From: Vibrio cyclitrophicus
GTDB taxonomy: Bacteria; Pseudomonadota; Gammaproteobacteria; Enterobacterales; Vibrionaceae
Direction of reading: 5' to 3'
Length of the DNA stretch: 64,000 nucleotides
Assembly: GCF_024347435.1 (NCBI RefSeq)
Contig: NZ_AP025481.1
Location: 248,001-312,000, forward strand
Below, piece after piece: positions 18,097 through 26,093 of this stretch. The notes under the pieces were generated by a model. It did not search any database, had not been told where the DNA came from, and saw nothing but the letters and a program-made list of their open reading frames with translations. How positions within the stretch are numbered: the stretch's first letter is position 1; each line of letters starts with the position of its first letter. The position numbers were made by a program, and so were the translations under genes.

Positions 18097-19335
18097 TTAA
18101 GCGGCCTGAGATTTCAGAGCTTTTTTGTTCAATAGAGGATTAAGCACGAGGTAACTGATTGCACCACCTAACACTGCGTTCAAAGGAACAACGCCAGGAA
18201 GGAAATGACCAGCGGCTACGCCTGTTGCTACCGCGATAATGCCAGCCCAATTAACGGTTTGGAACTCTGCATTTGCAAAATCTTTGTAACGTTTACGATT
18301 CGCAAAGAAGTCGGCGATGATTACGCCACCAATTGGTGGAATCGCCAACGATAGGAAGGTTAGCCAACCTACGAAGTTGTTGTACAACCAAAGCGCGAAA
18401 ATCGTACCGATGATGCCGTTAATGATAGACATTGTAGTACTTGAGCGACCAGTGATGTTAGATAAACCAAGGCCAGATGCATAAAGAGCGTTTTCATTGG
18501 TTGTCCAGATGTTCAAGCCAAGCACGATGATCGCTGGAAGCAGCAGCCCTTGTGCGATCATTACATCTGAAATGTCTGATTGGCCTGTTGCTGCTGCACC
18601 GGCTGCACCGAAGATAAACATCAGTGAGTTACCGATGAAGAATGCAACCATTGTGATTAATACTGCGCTCACTGGCTTTTTACCAAAGCGAACAAAATCG
18701 GCCGTTAGCGTACCTGCACTAACAAATGAACCTACAACCATTGCTAAGGCCATTGAGAAGTCCATTGGAGTTTCTGGTTTAATCAGTTGTAGCTGTTCTA
18801 GTCCGCCAACGCTGTCTACCGCAGTCAACACTGAGTAACCACCTAGAATTGCAATCGCTGGAACAGCAATCGCTGAAAGCACCATTAGCGCTTTAATACC
18901 GAAGTACACCGTACCTGTCATCAAAAGGCCTGACACAATAATCAAAGTGTTGGTATCAATGCCCGTCGCTTTCTGTACTGGAATTGCGAACATCGCTACA
19001 CCTACGCCAAACCAACCGACTTGTGTACCACCAAGTAGAGCAGAAGGAAGCCATGAGCCTTTTGTACCGAAAGAGAAACGAGCTAGGAGGTGAGTAGAGA
19101 GGCCAGTAGATGAGCCGATGTAGCCAAGAAAAGAAGTGTAAATACCAAGAATTAGGTTACCGATGAGAACGGCGAGGAAAAAATCGTTGAATGAGAGGCC
19201 TGTCCCGAGTGAACCACCTGTCCACATACTTGCAGAGAAGAAAGTGAGTCCAAGCATTACCATGGTGAGTGAAGCAACTCCTTTCCTAGCCGATGCTGGA
19301 ACCGGCCCAAGACTGTAGTTATTATCCGCAGCCAT
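18097..19335 (-). CDS. codB: Cytosine permease CodB
   Basis: This is an NCS1-family inner-membrane cytosine transporter, 412 aa with about twelve hydrophobic segments. The N-terminal region NYSLGPVPASARKGVASLTMVMLG and the TM1 run FSASMWTGGSLGTGL match the CodB family closely. ATG 19335 follows a strong GGAGGT Shine-Dalgarno sequence by 6 bases. It is the first gene of codBA. A PurR-like palindrome lies 190 bases upstream, and a qrr gene lies further upstream on the same strand. Confidence 0.95.
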   Translation of the reverse strand: MAADNNYSLGPVPASARKGVASLTMVMLGLTFFSASMWTGGSLGTGLSFNDFFLAVLIGNLILGIYTSFLGYIGSSTGLSTHLLARFSFGTKGSWLPSALLGGTQVGWFGVGVAMFAIPVQKATGIDTNTLIIVSGLLMTGTVYFGIKALMVLSAIAVPAIAILGGYSVLTAVDSVGGLEQLQLIKPETPMDFSMALAMVVGSFVSAGTLTADFVRFGKKPVSAVLITMVAFFIGNSLMFIFGAAGAAATGQSDISDVMIAQGLLLPAIIVLGLNIWTTNENALYASGLGLSNITGRSSTTMSIINGIIGTIFALWLYNNFVGWLTFLSLAIPPIGGVIIADFFANRKRYKDFANAEFQTVNWAGIIAVATGVAAGHFLPGVVPLNAVLGGAISYLVLNPLLNKKALKSQAA

Positions 19336-19645
19336 CTTTTACCTCCGCAATTGATCAAAATTAAAAATAACGGTTGCCGTATTGCAGGCAAACGAGCGCA
19401 TTATGGTGGTATAAATCACATAGTCAATGCTATTTTTGTCAATAGTTGTACATCTGAGTAGGTTAACGAATTAATTATCTTATATAACATGGGGTTATTT
19501 TTTTTATTGTGCCATATAAATAAATAGAAAACGTTTTCTATAACGCATTACTTGTCTAATGTCGGGTGTTGGATGTTAATGTTGGTTATTATTATTTTGA
19601 ATGGGTGTCTGTATATTTAGGAGGGGGGTTAATCAAACGACAGGC
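19336..19645. other. codBA upstream region
   Basis: This AT-rich region of 310 bases lies between codB and the right-hand qrr terminator. The palindrome at 19525-19540 is the only clear element. No ORF is supported. The codBA promoter must lie here unless qrr transcripts read through. Confidence 0.5.
19525..19540. promoter_or_regulatory. PurR-like palindromic operator candidate
   Basis: TAGAAAACGTTTTCTA is a perfect 16-bp palindrome sharing the AAACGTTT core with the PurR operator pattern. PurR represses codBA in E. coli. Its distance from codB (about 190 bases) is large, so the promoter position needs to be known. Confidence 0.5.
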
Positions 19646-19754
19646 AAAAAAATAGCCAATCGCAATAACCGCAATTGGCTTATATATTTTGTGAACAAGA
19701 AAGGTTCACTAACAACGTCAGTTGGCTAGGTGACCCTCGGCTTAAGAAGGGTCA
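19646..19754 (-). ncRNA. qrr: Qrr quorum-regulatory small RNA (right copy)
   Basis: This is a second Qrr gene of about 109 nt on the minus strand. The first 52 nt, including the TGACCC/GGGTCA hairpin and the conserved target-pairing region, are identical to the left copy. The GTGAAC/GTTCAC hairpin is kept with a different loop. The terminator is unrelated in sequence: AGCCAAT-TGC pairs with GC-ATTGGCT and is followed by seven T after one A. This fits paralogous Qrr RNAs and not a recent duplication of the whole locus. It has its own sigma-54 promoter and LuxO-type sites. It points toward codB, 310 bases away. Confidence 0.93.
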
Positions 19755-19764
19755 ATATATACAT

Positions 19765-19781
19765 TGCAGGTAGTGTGCCAA
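19765..19781 (-). promoter_or_regulatory. Sigma-54 promoter of qrr (right copy)
   Basis: Read on the minus strand, TTGGCACACTACCTGCA carries the -24 GG and -12 GC elements at the same spacing as the left copy. It predicts a start at 19754, the first base of the Qrr hairpin. Confidence 0.87.
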
Positions 19782-19870
19782 CTTTTAAAACAGCATGAAA
19801 CGGTTGTTTTATAGCAATTTGGTGCGTATTTGAGCGTTTTGTTCGCTTTTTTGGAATTCGATATCGCATT

Positions 19871-19889
19871 TTGCAATTGCAATTTGCAA
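19871..19889 (-). promoter_or_regulatory. LuxO-type sites upstream of qrr (right copy)
   Basis: TTGCAATTGCAATTTGCAA contains a full TTGCA-N3-TGCAA dyad at 19877-19889 and an overlapping TTGCAATTGCAA palindrome at 19871-19882. The full dyad lies 123-135 bases upstream of the RNA start. Confidence 0.8.
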
Positions 19890-20017
19890 GTGCTGGTCGT
19901 TTGGTCGCCAATAAGAGTAAACGGTAGAGGCGCTGAGGTTTCTGCATTTTTAAGTTCTTTTAGACCTTTATTAGATAGAATTTGTAGCCGAAAAAATAGA
20001 AAAAACTGAAAGTTAAA

Positions 20018-20065
20018 AAAACAGAAAGCCCGTAATATCTGAGAACGTACGGGCTTTCTTTTTTT
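20018..20065 (-). terminator. Terminator of HlyD-family operon
   Basis: The arms AGAAAGCCCGTA and TACGGGCTTTCT form a 12-bp stem, flanked by A-runs on the left and T-runs on the right. It can stop transcription in both directions. Confidence 0.85.
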
Positions 20066-20080
20066 GACTAATGAGGCGTG

Positions 20081-21304
20081 TTAGATGGAGTAAAAGAAGT
20101 ATAGTTGAGACTTCATTCGAATGATGATTCCACGAATCACATCTAGGAAACCCATAAAGCTAATTGGCTTTTCACCGCTTACCCATGCTAGTCCAACAGA
20201 ACCTACTGGTATATCGTAACCTTCCGCTTCATCAATTTTTAGACGGACAAAGTGATGCTTGTTCTGAAGGTTTCGACCTGTCGTTACACGAACTTGCTCA
20301 TCGAGGCCTAGTAAGTTAGCTTGTGCTTCGCCTGTCGCTTCTACAATACCTTCTACGGTCGCAGAGAATATTTTCCCCGGGTATACGGCGGTAGAAAACT
20401 CTGCGGGTTGGCCAACCTTTACGTTACGAATCGCTTGGTGATTCACTCGCATCAATACATACTTTTCTTCGGTATACATTTGGATACGAGGCATCATTGA
20501 AACTCGCTGTCCTTCACGAAGGATAAAGTTTGTCACAAAGCCGTCGGTTGGAGCGGTTACCTTGGTGCTGTTCAGATCCCATTGTGCTTGTGCCAACGTA
20601 GCCTTTGCTGAATCGACTTCAGTTTGCTTTTTACTCACATTGGTTTCTGCTTTGTGGATGTTTAGTTTCGCATTTTCGGCATCGACTTCTTTTTTACTGA
20701 GCTGAGACTCTAGGGTTGTGACATTATGAGTTGCTAAGTCTACCTTTGCCGTTTGTTGGTCGATGTCAGTTTCAGTAATCGTATGTTCTACGACACTGTT
20801 TTGCTTCTGGTAACGATCAAGCGTTTTTGATTGCAGTACTAAGTCTGTTTTTGCTGATTCTATTTGTGCAATCGAAGCCTTGATGTCTTCAAGCGCTGAT
20901 TGGTAACTGATTTTAGCAATACTAACTTCTTGATGAGCTGTGTCTAAAGCGACTTCCGTTGATTCAAGTTGAACACTTGCTTTGTCTCTTGCGATTACAT
21001 ATTTAGTGTCATCAATCTCATAAAGAAGCTGCCCTTCAATGACATCTTGGTTTGGACTGATGTGAACTTTAGTCGTTTTCCCTGTTACCGCTGTTGAGTC
21101 CGGACGTAACTGAATATGTGGAGACTGAACAACTGAACCACCCGACAGATCCATCGGAGTGTAGTTGATCAATCCAACCCACACGAACATCAACCATGAC
21201 GTACCACCGAGATAAGCGAACGCCTTAGTGCCTTTGTTCCACGGCATGCCCACTAGTCTCAGTAAATAAATGAACAGTGCCCAAATAGCTAAACCTTCTA
21301 ACAT
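20081..21304 (-). CDS. HlyD-family membrane fusion protein (YiaV-like)
   Basis: This inner-membrane-anchored periplasmic adaptor has 407 aa. Two hydrophobic segments lie within the first 50 residues. A lipoyl-like half follows near 75-105 (PNQDVIEGQLLYEID). Then comes a long coiled-coil hairpin from about 105 to 255, rich in Ala, Lys, Gln and Glu. The second lipoyl half (TKVTAPTDGFVTNFILREGQRV) and a beta-barrel region come last. It overlaps the small membrane protein upstream by 7 bases, the same pairing as E. coli yiaV-yiaW. GAGGAG lies 8 bases before the ATG. No ABC or MFS pump gene is adjacent, so its partner is unknown. Confidence 0.85.
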   Translation of the reverse strand: MLEGLAIWALFIYLLRLVGMPWNKGTKAFAYLGGTSWLMFVWVGLINYTPMDLSGGSVVQSPHIQLRPDSTAVTGKTTKVHISPNQDVIEGQLLYEIDDTKYVIARDKASVQLESTEVALDTAHQEVSIAKISYQSALEDIKASIAQIESAKTDLVLQSKTLDRYQKQNSVVEHTITETDIDQQTAKVDLATHNVTTLESQLSKKEVDAENAKLNIHKAETNVSKKQTEVDSAKATLAQAQWDLNSTKVTAPTDGFVTNFILREGQRVSMMPRIQMYTEEKYVLMRVNHQAIRNVKVGQPAEFSTAVYPGKIFSATVEGIVEATGEAQANLLGLDEQVRVTTGRNLQNKHHFVRLKIDEAEGYDIPVGSVGLAWVSGEKPISFMGFLDVIRGIIIRMKSQLYFFYSI

Positions 21305-21648
21305 ACTGGGTTCTCCTCATTTTTATCGTTTTGTTCTGGTTGAACGTCAGGTTTAGCTGGCGCTTTCCATGTGTCCCTCAGGTTAATAATGGCTTTTTCC
21401 ATATCAACAAAGGCCAATATGACGGCAAGTACCCATACCCAATGCCAAATAAAACCAATCCATGTTAATGCGGTGATTAAGCCGAGTTGTTGATGCTCTT
21501 TACTGTGAGCTTTATTGATTGGTAATTCATGAACACGCCAGAATCCGTAACATGCAGCCGCGATAGTTGCGACTAATACAACGCCTGCTACGACGTGCAA
21601 TGCGGTATCGGCACCGGTTCCGACAAATGGGACACTTAATAAACTCAT
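21298..21648 (-). CDS. Small inner-membrane protein, YiaW/DUF3302-like
   Basis: This 116-aa protein has two or three hydrophobic segments (about 15-37, 55-75 and 70-85) and a charged C-terminal tail. The segment GFWRVHELPINKAHSKEH followed by a Trp-rich helix (GFIWHWVWVLAVI) resembles E. coli YiaW, which also precedes an HlyD-like gene. It is the first gene of a two-gene operon with a 7-base overlap. Function unknown. Confidence 0.75.
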   Translation of the reverse strand: MSLLSVPFVGTGADTALHVVAGVVLVATIAAACYGFWRVHELPINKAHSKEHQQLGLITALTWIGFIWHWVWVLAVILAFVDMEKAIINLRDTWKAPAKPDVQPEQNDKNEENPVC

Positions 21649-21781
21649 TGATAAATCCTAAGCTAAATGATGCGCCGAGTGTGATGGACGTCGGATTTAT
21701 AGGTTGTAAATTTACCAATTATTTCGATAATAGTGTTTATATGATTTGATCTATCATTAAACTTCTAGGGGGCAGCGACGA

Positions 21782-22789
21782 ATGAACCATTGTAACTTCT
21801 TAAGAGCGTTAGGAATTTTGGGTATTTATCAGCATGCAGTGACGAATCCCATGGTTAATGTGGAGCGTTTAGGTATTCCTAAGTCGGTATTTAGTAACTC
21901 GATGAACCTCATTCCGGTGAATGAAGTTGATAAATGGTATGACTTGCTTGAACAGCAAACTAATGATCCGGATATCATATTGAAATTGGCCGATCGTGTC
22001 GATATTGAAAGATTAGGCCCGTTAACGAATTGGTTTTTTTCTGGTCACGATCTTGCGTCGACGATTCGTAGAGTCAACATCGGACTGCACTGTTTACAGT
22101 CGGGTGCTTTCTTATACGGTGCTCAAGTCGGGACCATGATTAAATGGTGCTACGACAATCCCGCTTACACGGAAACGGGCAAAGTACACGACTCAATAAG
22201 AGTGGCAATTTTCATTATGAAGATTTTGCGCCGTTATTTAGGGGATGATTTTAAACCTGTGGCGGTATCAATTGCCGGCCATCGAGATAACGTTGATCTT
22301 TACCATGAGTATTTCGGTTGCACGGTTCAATGGGGGCAGCCGCGTACAGAGGTTTGGATACGGAGTGAGTCTAGGTTATCCATTAATCAATCACCATCGA
22401 ACAGTAAAACGAATCTGGCGATGAATTTTCATGACTTAGACAATTATCTCAATATGCCGGATGCTGGTGATGAACATAAGGTGACTTATGAGATGATCAA
22501 TTATAGTCGTCATTTTGGTTTGCCTACCTTACATAAAGTTTCCAGTTTACTCGGTCTATCTGAACAGCAGTTCCAGCGACGATTACACAAATTGGGTGTT
22601 AACTTTTCTACCATAATGGGATACGCGTTAAGCAACGTGGCCGTGGAACTGTTGTTGTATTCAGTGCCGATAGAAGAAGTTGCAACGAGATTAGGTTATA
22701 CCAATGTCGCGAGCTTTAATAGGATGTTCAAAAAACACCGAGGACTAACACCTAAGCAGTATATTGAACGTTTTGATAGTGAATGCTGA
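21782..22789 (+). CDS. AraC-family transcriptional regulator
   Basis: This 335-aa regulator has an N-terminal domain of about 190 residues of the arabinose-binding-like type found in OruR/ArgR-like AraC proteins. A C-terminal AraC DNA-binding domain follows at about 230-333. The second helix-turn-helix is clear as VPIEEVATRLGYTNVASFNRMFKKHRGLTPKQY. A strong AGGGGG Shine-Dalgarno sequence precedes ATG 21782. It is divergent from the YiaW/HlyD-like operon, with 133 bases between starts, so it probably controls that operon. The inducer is unknown. Confidence 0.88.
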   Translation: MNHCNFLRALGILGIYQHAVTNPMVNVERLGIPKSVFSNSMNLIPVNEVDKWYDLLEQQTNDPDIILKLADRVDIERLGPLTNWFFSGHDLASTIRRVNIGLHCLQSGAFLYGAQVGTMIKWCYDNPAYTETGKVHDSIRVAIFIMKILRRYLGDDFKPVAVSIAGHRDNVDLYHEYFGCTVQWGQPRTEVWIRSESRLSINQSPSNSKTNLAMNFHDLDNYLNMPDAGDEHKVTYEMINYSRHFGLPTLHKVSSLLGLSEQQFQRRLHKLGVNFSTIMGYALSNVAVELLLYSVPIEEVATRLGYTNVASFNRMFKKHRGLTPKQYIERFDSEC

Positions 22790-22801
22790 TCATTACTTTT
22801 A

Positions 22802-23725
22802 TTAGCCTTTGACTCGCTTTTGAAAGTGAGTGGTTAAATAAACGATAACCCAAGTACTAAGGATAAAAGGAGCCGTCAGCGGCAGTAGTGACAATTCATG
22901 AAAACCGAGTGTGATGAGGCTGCTCAAAAGAATGCCTAATAGGATTAACGGCCATGGGATTCGTGTATAAAGCACAAGCGCAAGAGTCGAAAGAATGGCA
23001 TTGTACCCATAAAGACCTTGCTCAATTAGCGCGCCAGAAGCGCCAATTATATGGCTAAAAGCTGTGCTGAGAACGACCGAAGCAACGACCCACAGAGCAT
23101 GTTTTAGGTTGTTAAGTGCGATGGCGATTAAGATAACTAGCCCCGACAATGCATTTTCGATAAAGCTGACTTGGCTGATCCCTTTTAAGAGCGGGATCAC
23201 CACTGCTGACAAATTAAACCATGAACCTTGCTCAATACTGATTATTGGAACGAATACAGAGGTGGGGGTAGCAAAGGCCGATAGATCTAAGGTCGATTGG
23301 ATAACATAAATTAGCCAAGATGTGAGGACAAAAGCGCTGGTGTAAGCGCGATACTTCTTAAAGCTGAATACAATGTTGGCTATGGGAACGGTGAGCAACG
23401 CGCCGAACACAGTGACTAGGACCAATAATGGTGTGACACCAAAAAAGTTACCGATAAACAAACCAATTAAAGCGCCATTTAATGCGTACATGCCGCTACT
23501 AATGTTGTCAACTGACTTGTTTGTGTTGCTGAAGGTAAATATATAAAAGACCAATGCATAACTGCAACTTGCACCAAGCAGGGTTAGGCAAGCCAGTGCC
23601 AGTGATTCAATAGAAATAGCAAGCAACAGCAGAAGTGACGTCATGACGGACGGTGTGAAATAGACTTGCCCAATACCATTGAGCAAGCCTTTAAGTGGGA
23701 GAGTGTCCTTATTCATCGTCATCAT
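22802..23725 (-). CDS. Urea transporter (UT family)
   Basis: This is an inner-membrane urea channel of the UT family, 307 aa, with the internal duplication of that fold. The first repeat has GIGQVYFTPSVMTSLLLLL and the second GISQVSFIENALSGLVILI. The selectivity-region motifs GMYALNGALIGL and GLYGYNAILSTLAL are present, and the protein ends with LTAPFILSTWVIVYL. Three possible Met starts cluster at 23725, 23722 and 23716. No urease or urea amidolyase genes are in the window, so uptake must serve enzymes elsewhere, or osmotic or nitrogen balance. Confidence 0.88.
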   Translation of the reverse strand: MMTMNKDTLPLKGLLNGIGQVYFTPSVMTSLLLLLAISIESLALACLTLLGASCSYALVFYIFTFSNTNKSVDNISSGMYALNGALIGLFIGNFFGVTPLLVLVTVFGALLTVPIANIVFSFKKYRAYTSAFVLTSWLIYVIQSTLDLSAFATPTSVFVPIISIEQGSWFNLSAVVIPLLKGISQVSFIENALSGLVILIAIALNNLKHALWVVASVVLSTAFSHIIGASGALIEQGLYGYNAILSTLALVLYTRIPWPLILLGILLSSLITLGFHELSLLPLTAPFILSTWVIVYLTTHFQKRVKG

Positions 23726-23804
23726 CTGATTACATTATTGAGCCATGTTAATTTTCTGTAAGTCAGATTGTATATAACTCCGTTCCGTTGACCATATTGG
23801 TGTG

Positions 23805-24464
23805 TTAATTTTGATACCAACGTTCGCCATAGGCTGCTTGATAATCTGGTTTTTCGATGAGGCCTTTCTGCTCGGGAACCGTTTCCAGTGGCCCTACAAC
23901 GGTGCGATAAGGCAACACACCCGCCCAGACGGGAATATCCATATCAGTTTTATCATCATTTACACCATGTTTACCAATCTTCACGGATGCTTCCGTTAAA
24001 GGTATCGCCAATAACTCGGTCGCCTTGAGCTCTTTCTCATTACTGAGCCTGACTTCGCTGGTTCTTCCCGGTGCGATTTGCTCGATAAAGATATTCAACA
24101 AGCGATCCTTTTCTTGATTGTCATCGATGACTGAGAATGACCCCAATACAACAGCAGAACGATAATGCGCGCTGTGATGAAATGCAGAGCGTGCTAGCAC
24201 CCATCCATCAAACAAAGTGAACGTTAGGCAGGTTGGTTCTCCCTTTTTTAAGCCTTTTAATAATCGACTGTTTTTAGCGCCATGAATGTAGACCATGTCA
24301 TCTACTCGCCATGCGAGCATCGGAATTATCATCGGACCTTGATCACCCTGTAATGCGATATGTGCGATTAAGCTCTCGTCGATGATTTGATGCAGTTTTT
24401 CTGTGTTAAATACGGCCTTGTGAGCCCCTTTCTTAATCGTTGTTCTTTTCGTGTTAGATAACAT
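23805..24464 (-). CDS. Pyridoxamine 5'-phosphate oxidase-like flavin-binding protein
   Basis: This 219-aa protein has the split-barrel FMN-binding fold (Pyridox_ox_2 type). The segment IDESLIAHIALQGDQGPMIIPMLAWRVDDMVYIHGAKNSRLLKGL contains the usual strand pattern and the SR...L motif of the flavin phosphate site. AAGGAG lies just before ATG 24464. It is divergent from a MocR-type regulator, a common arrangement in which MocR controls the flavoprotein. The substrate is unknown, and the name does not imply pyridoxamine oxidase activity. Confidence 0.85.
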   Translation of the reverse strand: MLSNTKRTTIKKGAHKAVFNTEKLHQIIDESLIAHIALQGDQGPMIIPMLAWRVDDMVYIHGAKNSRLLKGLKKGEPTCLTFTLFDGWVLARSAFHHSAHYRSAVVLGSFSVIDDNQEKDRLLNIFIEQIAPGRTSEVRLSNEKELKATELLAIPLTEASVKIGKHGVNDDKTDMDIPVWAGVLPYRTVVGPLETVPEQKGLIEKPDYQAAYGERWYQN

Positions 24465-24554
24465 AATCGCTCCTTAATCATTGCCTTTTGATCAATGTAT
24501 CGATTAACTGGTCTATTAAATAGAGCCACTTTTAAACACTATTTGGATCCAGTT

Positions 24555-26015
24555 ATGCAGCCTATTGATGTCGGTGACCTACAGTTAAACGATCAACATG
24601 AAACTCGTCAAACCGCCTTGTTTCATGCAATCAGAGAGAAGATCGTTCAAAATTTATGGAGCAGAGGCTATAAGTTACCTTCAACGCGTAAATTGGCTAT
24701 TGAGTTGTCTGTGAGCCGAAATACGGTGATTTACGCGTATGAACAGCTGGTCACAGAAGGCTATATCGAGAGCAAGAAAGGTTCAGGCTTTTATGTGTCG
24801 GTTGAGCAGCCAGAGTATTTCTTGAGTTTATCTCAATCGAACGGTATTCAGAGTTCACATGATGTGAGTGCAGAGGTTGATATGCCAAGTAGCGCGCGAG
24901 TGACACCCAATGATATCAACCGAAGTTTTGCACCGGGAGTTCCTGACTTGAATGCTTTCCCTTTTACTAAGTGGCAAAGACTGTTACAACGCCACTCTGA
25001 GCGTCAGAGCATCGCGGGGAATCAAGACGTCCAGGGAAGTTTGGCATTGAGAGAAGCGTTGAGCGGTTACCTTGCAAGTAGCCGTTCAGTTCGCTGTCAT
25101 GCCGATAGAATTATTATTACGGCAGGTGCGCAGCAAGCGATTTCAATAGGTTTAATGGCGACGTTGGAGGTGGGCGATAAGATTCTTATGGAAGAGCCTG
25201 GCTATCGACAAGTACATAAAATTGTTGATCTATTCAAGCTTGAATTGGATGGTGTGAGTGTCCGAGAAAAAGTTGGCCTTGATATTGAAAAAATACTCGC
25301 CAGCGATGCTAAGGCCTTGTATGTCACCCCCAGTAATCAATACCCGATGGGTACAACACTTAACACAGATCAGCGTTTAAAACTTATCGATTGGGCCAAC
25401 AAACATGAGTCTTGGATCATTGAGGACGACTACGACAGTGAGTTTCAGTTTGCTCATCGCCCTTATACCAGTATGCAAGGCTTGGCAGGGAAACTGGGGT
25501 TTGATGATCGAATCATTTATGTTGGCTCGATGAGTAAGGTGATGTTCAATGGCCTTCGCTTAGGTTACTTGGTGGTACCAGAACAATTAGTTACTAAGTG
25601 TTTGGAGATTAAAGACGCGCTCAGTGGAGACACGGCCTCACATACGCAAGCAGCATTAGCTGATTTTGTTCGTGAAGGTGACTTATTAAGACATATCAGA
25701 AAGATGCGTCGTTTATACAAACTCAAATATGAAGCGATGATCGAGGCCATTGATAGCGAATTTAATGGTGATCTTGAGGTGGTCAGTCAAGCGGCAGGGC
25801 TACATGTTATGGTTAAATGGTTAAATGGGATATCAGAGCAAGAGTGGAGCCGTAAAGCAGAGCAAGAAAATATTGTGATTCGACCGTTTGATTTTTACGA
25901 ATATGGATCGAGTGCTGGGCGTGATTGGAGCGCGGTGGTATTGGGTTTTGGCAACATCTCGTTAGATGATGTGAAGCCGAAGATCAAAGAGATCGCTCGG
26001 CTTTTTTATCAATAG
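24555..26015 (+). CDS. MocR-family regulator (GntR helix-turn-helix fused to aminotransferase fold)
   Basis: This is a PLP-dependent transcription factor. A GntR winged helix lies at about residues 12-80 (LPSTRKLAIELSVSRNTVIYAYEQLVTEGY). It is joined by a linker to a class I aminotransferase-like domain. PLP-site features are WIIEDDYDSEF and the Schiff-base Lys in GSMSKVMFNGLRLGYL. I prefer ATG 24555 because it gives the usual MocR N-terminus and has a GGA-type Shine-Dalgarno sequence. ATG 24495 would add 20 residues and leave only 30 bases to the divergent flavoprotein gene. The probable target is that divergent gene. Confidence 0.88.
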   Translation: MQPIDVGDLQLNDQHETRQTALFHAIREKIVQNLWSRGYKLPSTRKLAIELSVSRNTVIYAYEQLVTEGYIESKKGSGFYVSVEQPEYFLSLSQSNGIQSSHDVSAEVDMPSSARVTPNDINRSFAPGVPDLNAFPFTKWQRLLQRHSERQSIAGNQDVQGSLALREALSGYLASSRSVRCHADRIIITAGAQQAISIGLMATLEVGDKILMEEPGYRQVHKIVDLFKLELDGVSVREKVGLDIEKILASDAKALYVTPSNQYPMGTTLNTDQRLKLIDWANKHESWIIEDDYDSEFQFAHRPYTSMQGLAGKLGFDDRIIYVGSMSKVMFNGLRLGYLVVPEQLVTKCLEIKDALSGDTASHTQAALADFVREGDLLRHIRKMRRLYKLKYEAMIEAIDSEFNGDLEVVSQAAGLHVMVKWLNGISEQEWSRKAEQENIVIRPFDFYEYGSSAGRDWSAVVLGFGNISLDDVKPKIKEIARLFYQ

Positions 26016-26093
26016 TGCTCTGATTTTGACATTATTGCTGTGAATTTGATAGGCGGCTTCTAAGCTTTATCAAGAATGGTTGCGAACGTTACC

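Noticed and set aside
19726..19947. Minus-strand ORF of 73 codons over the right qrr start and LuxO sites
   Set aside because: The open frame runs through regulatory DNA and the RNA gene itself. The conserved features there are those of a Qrr locus.
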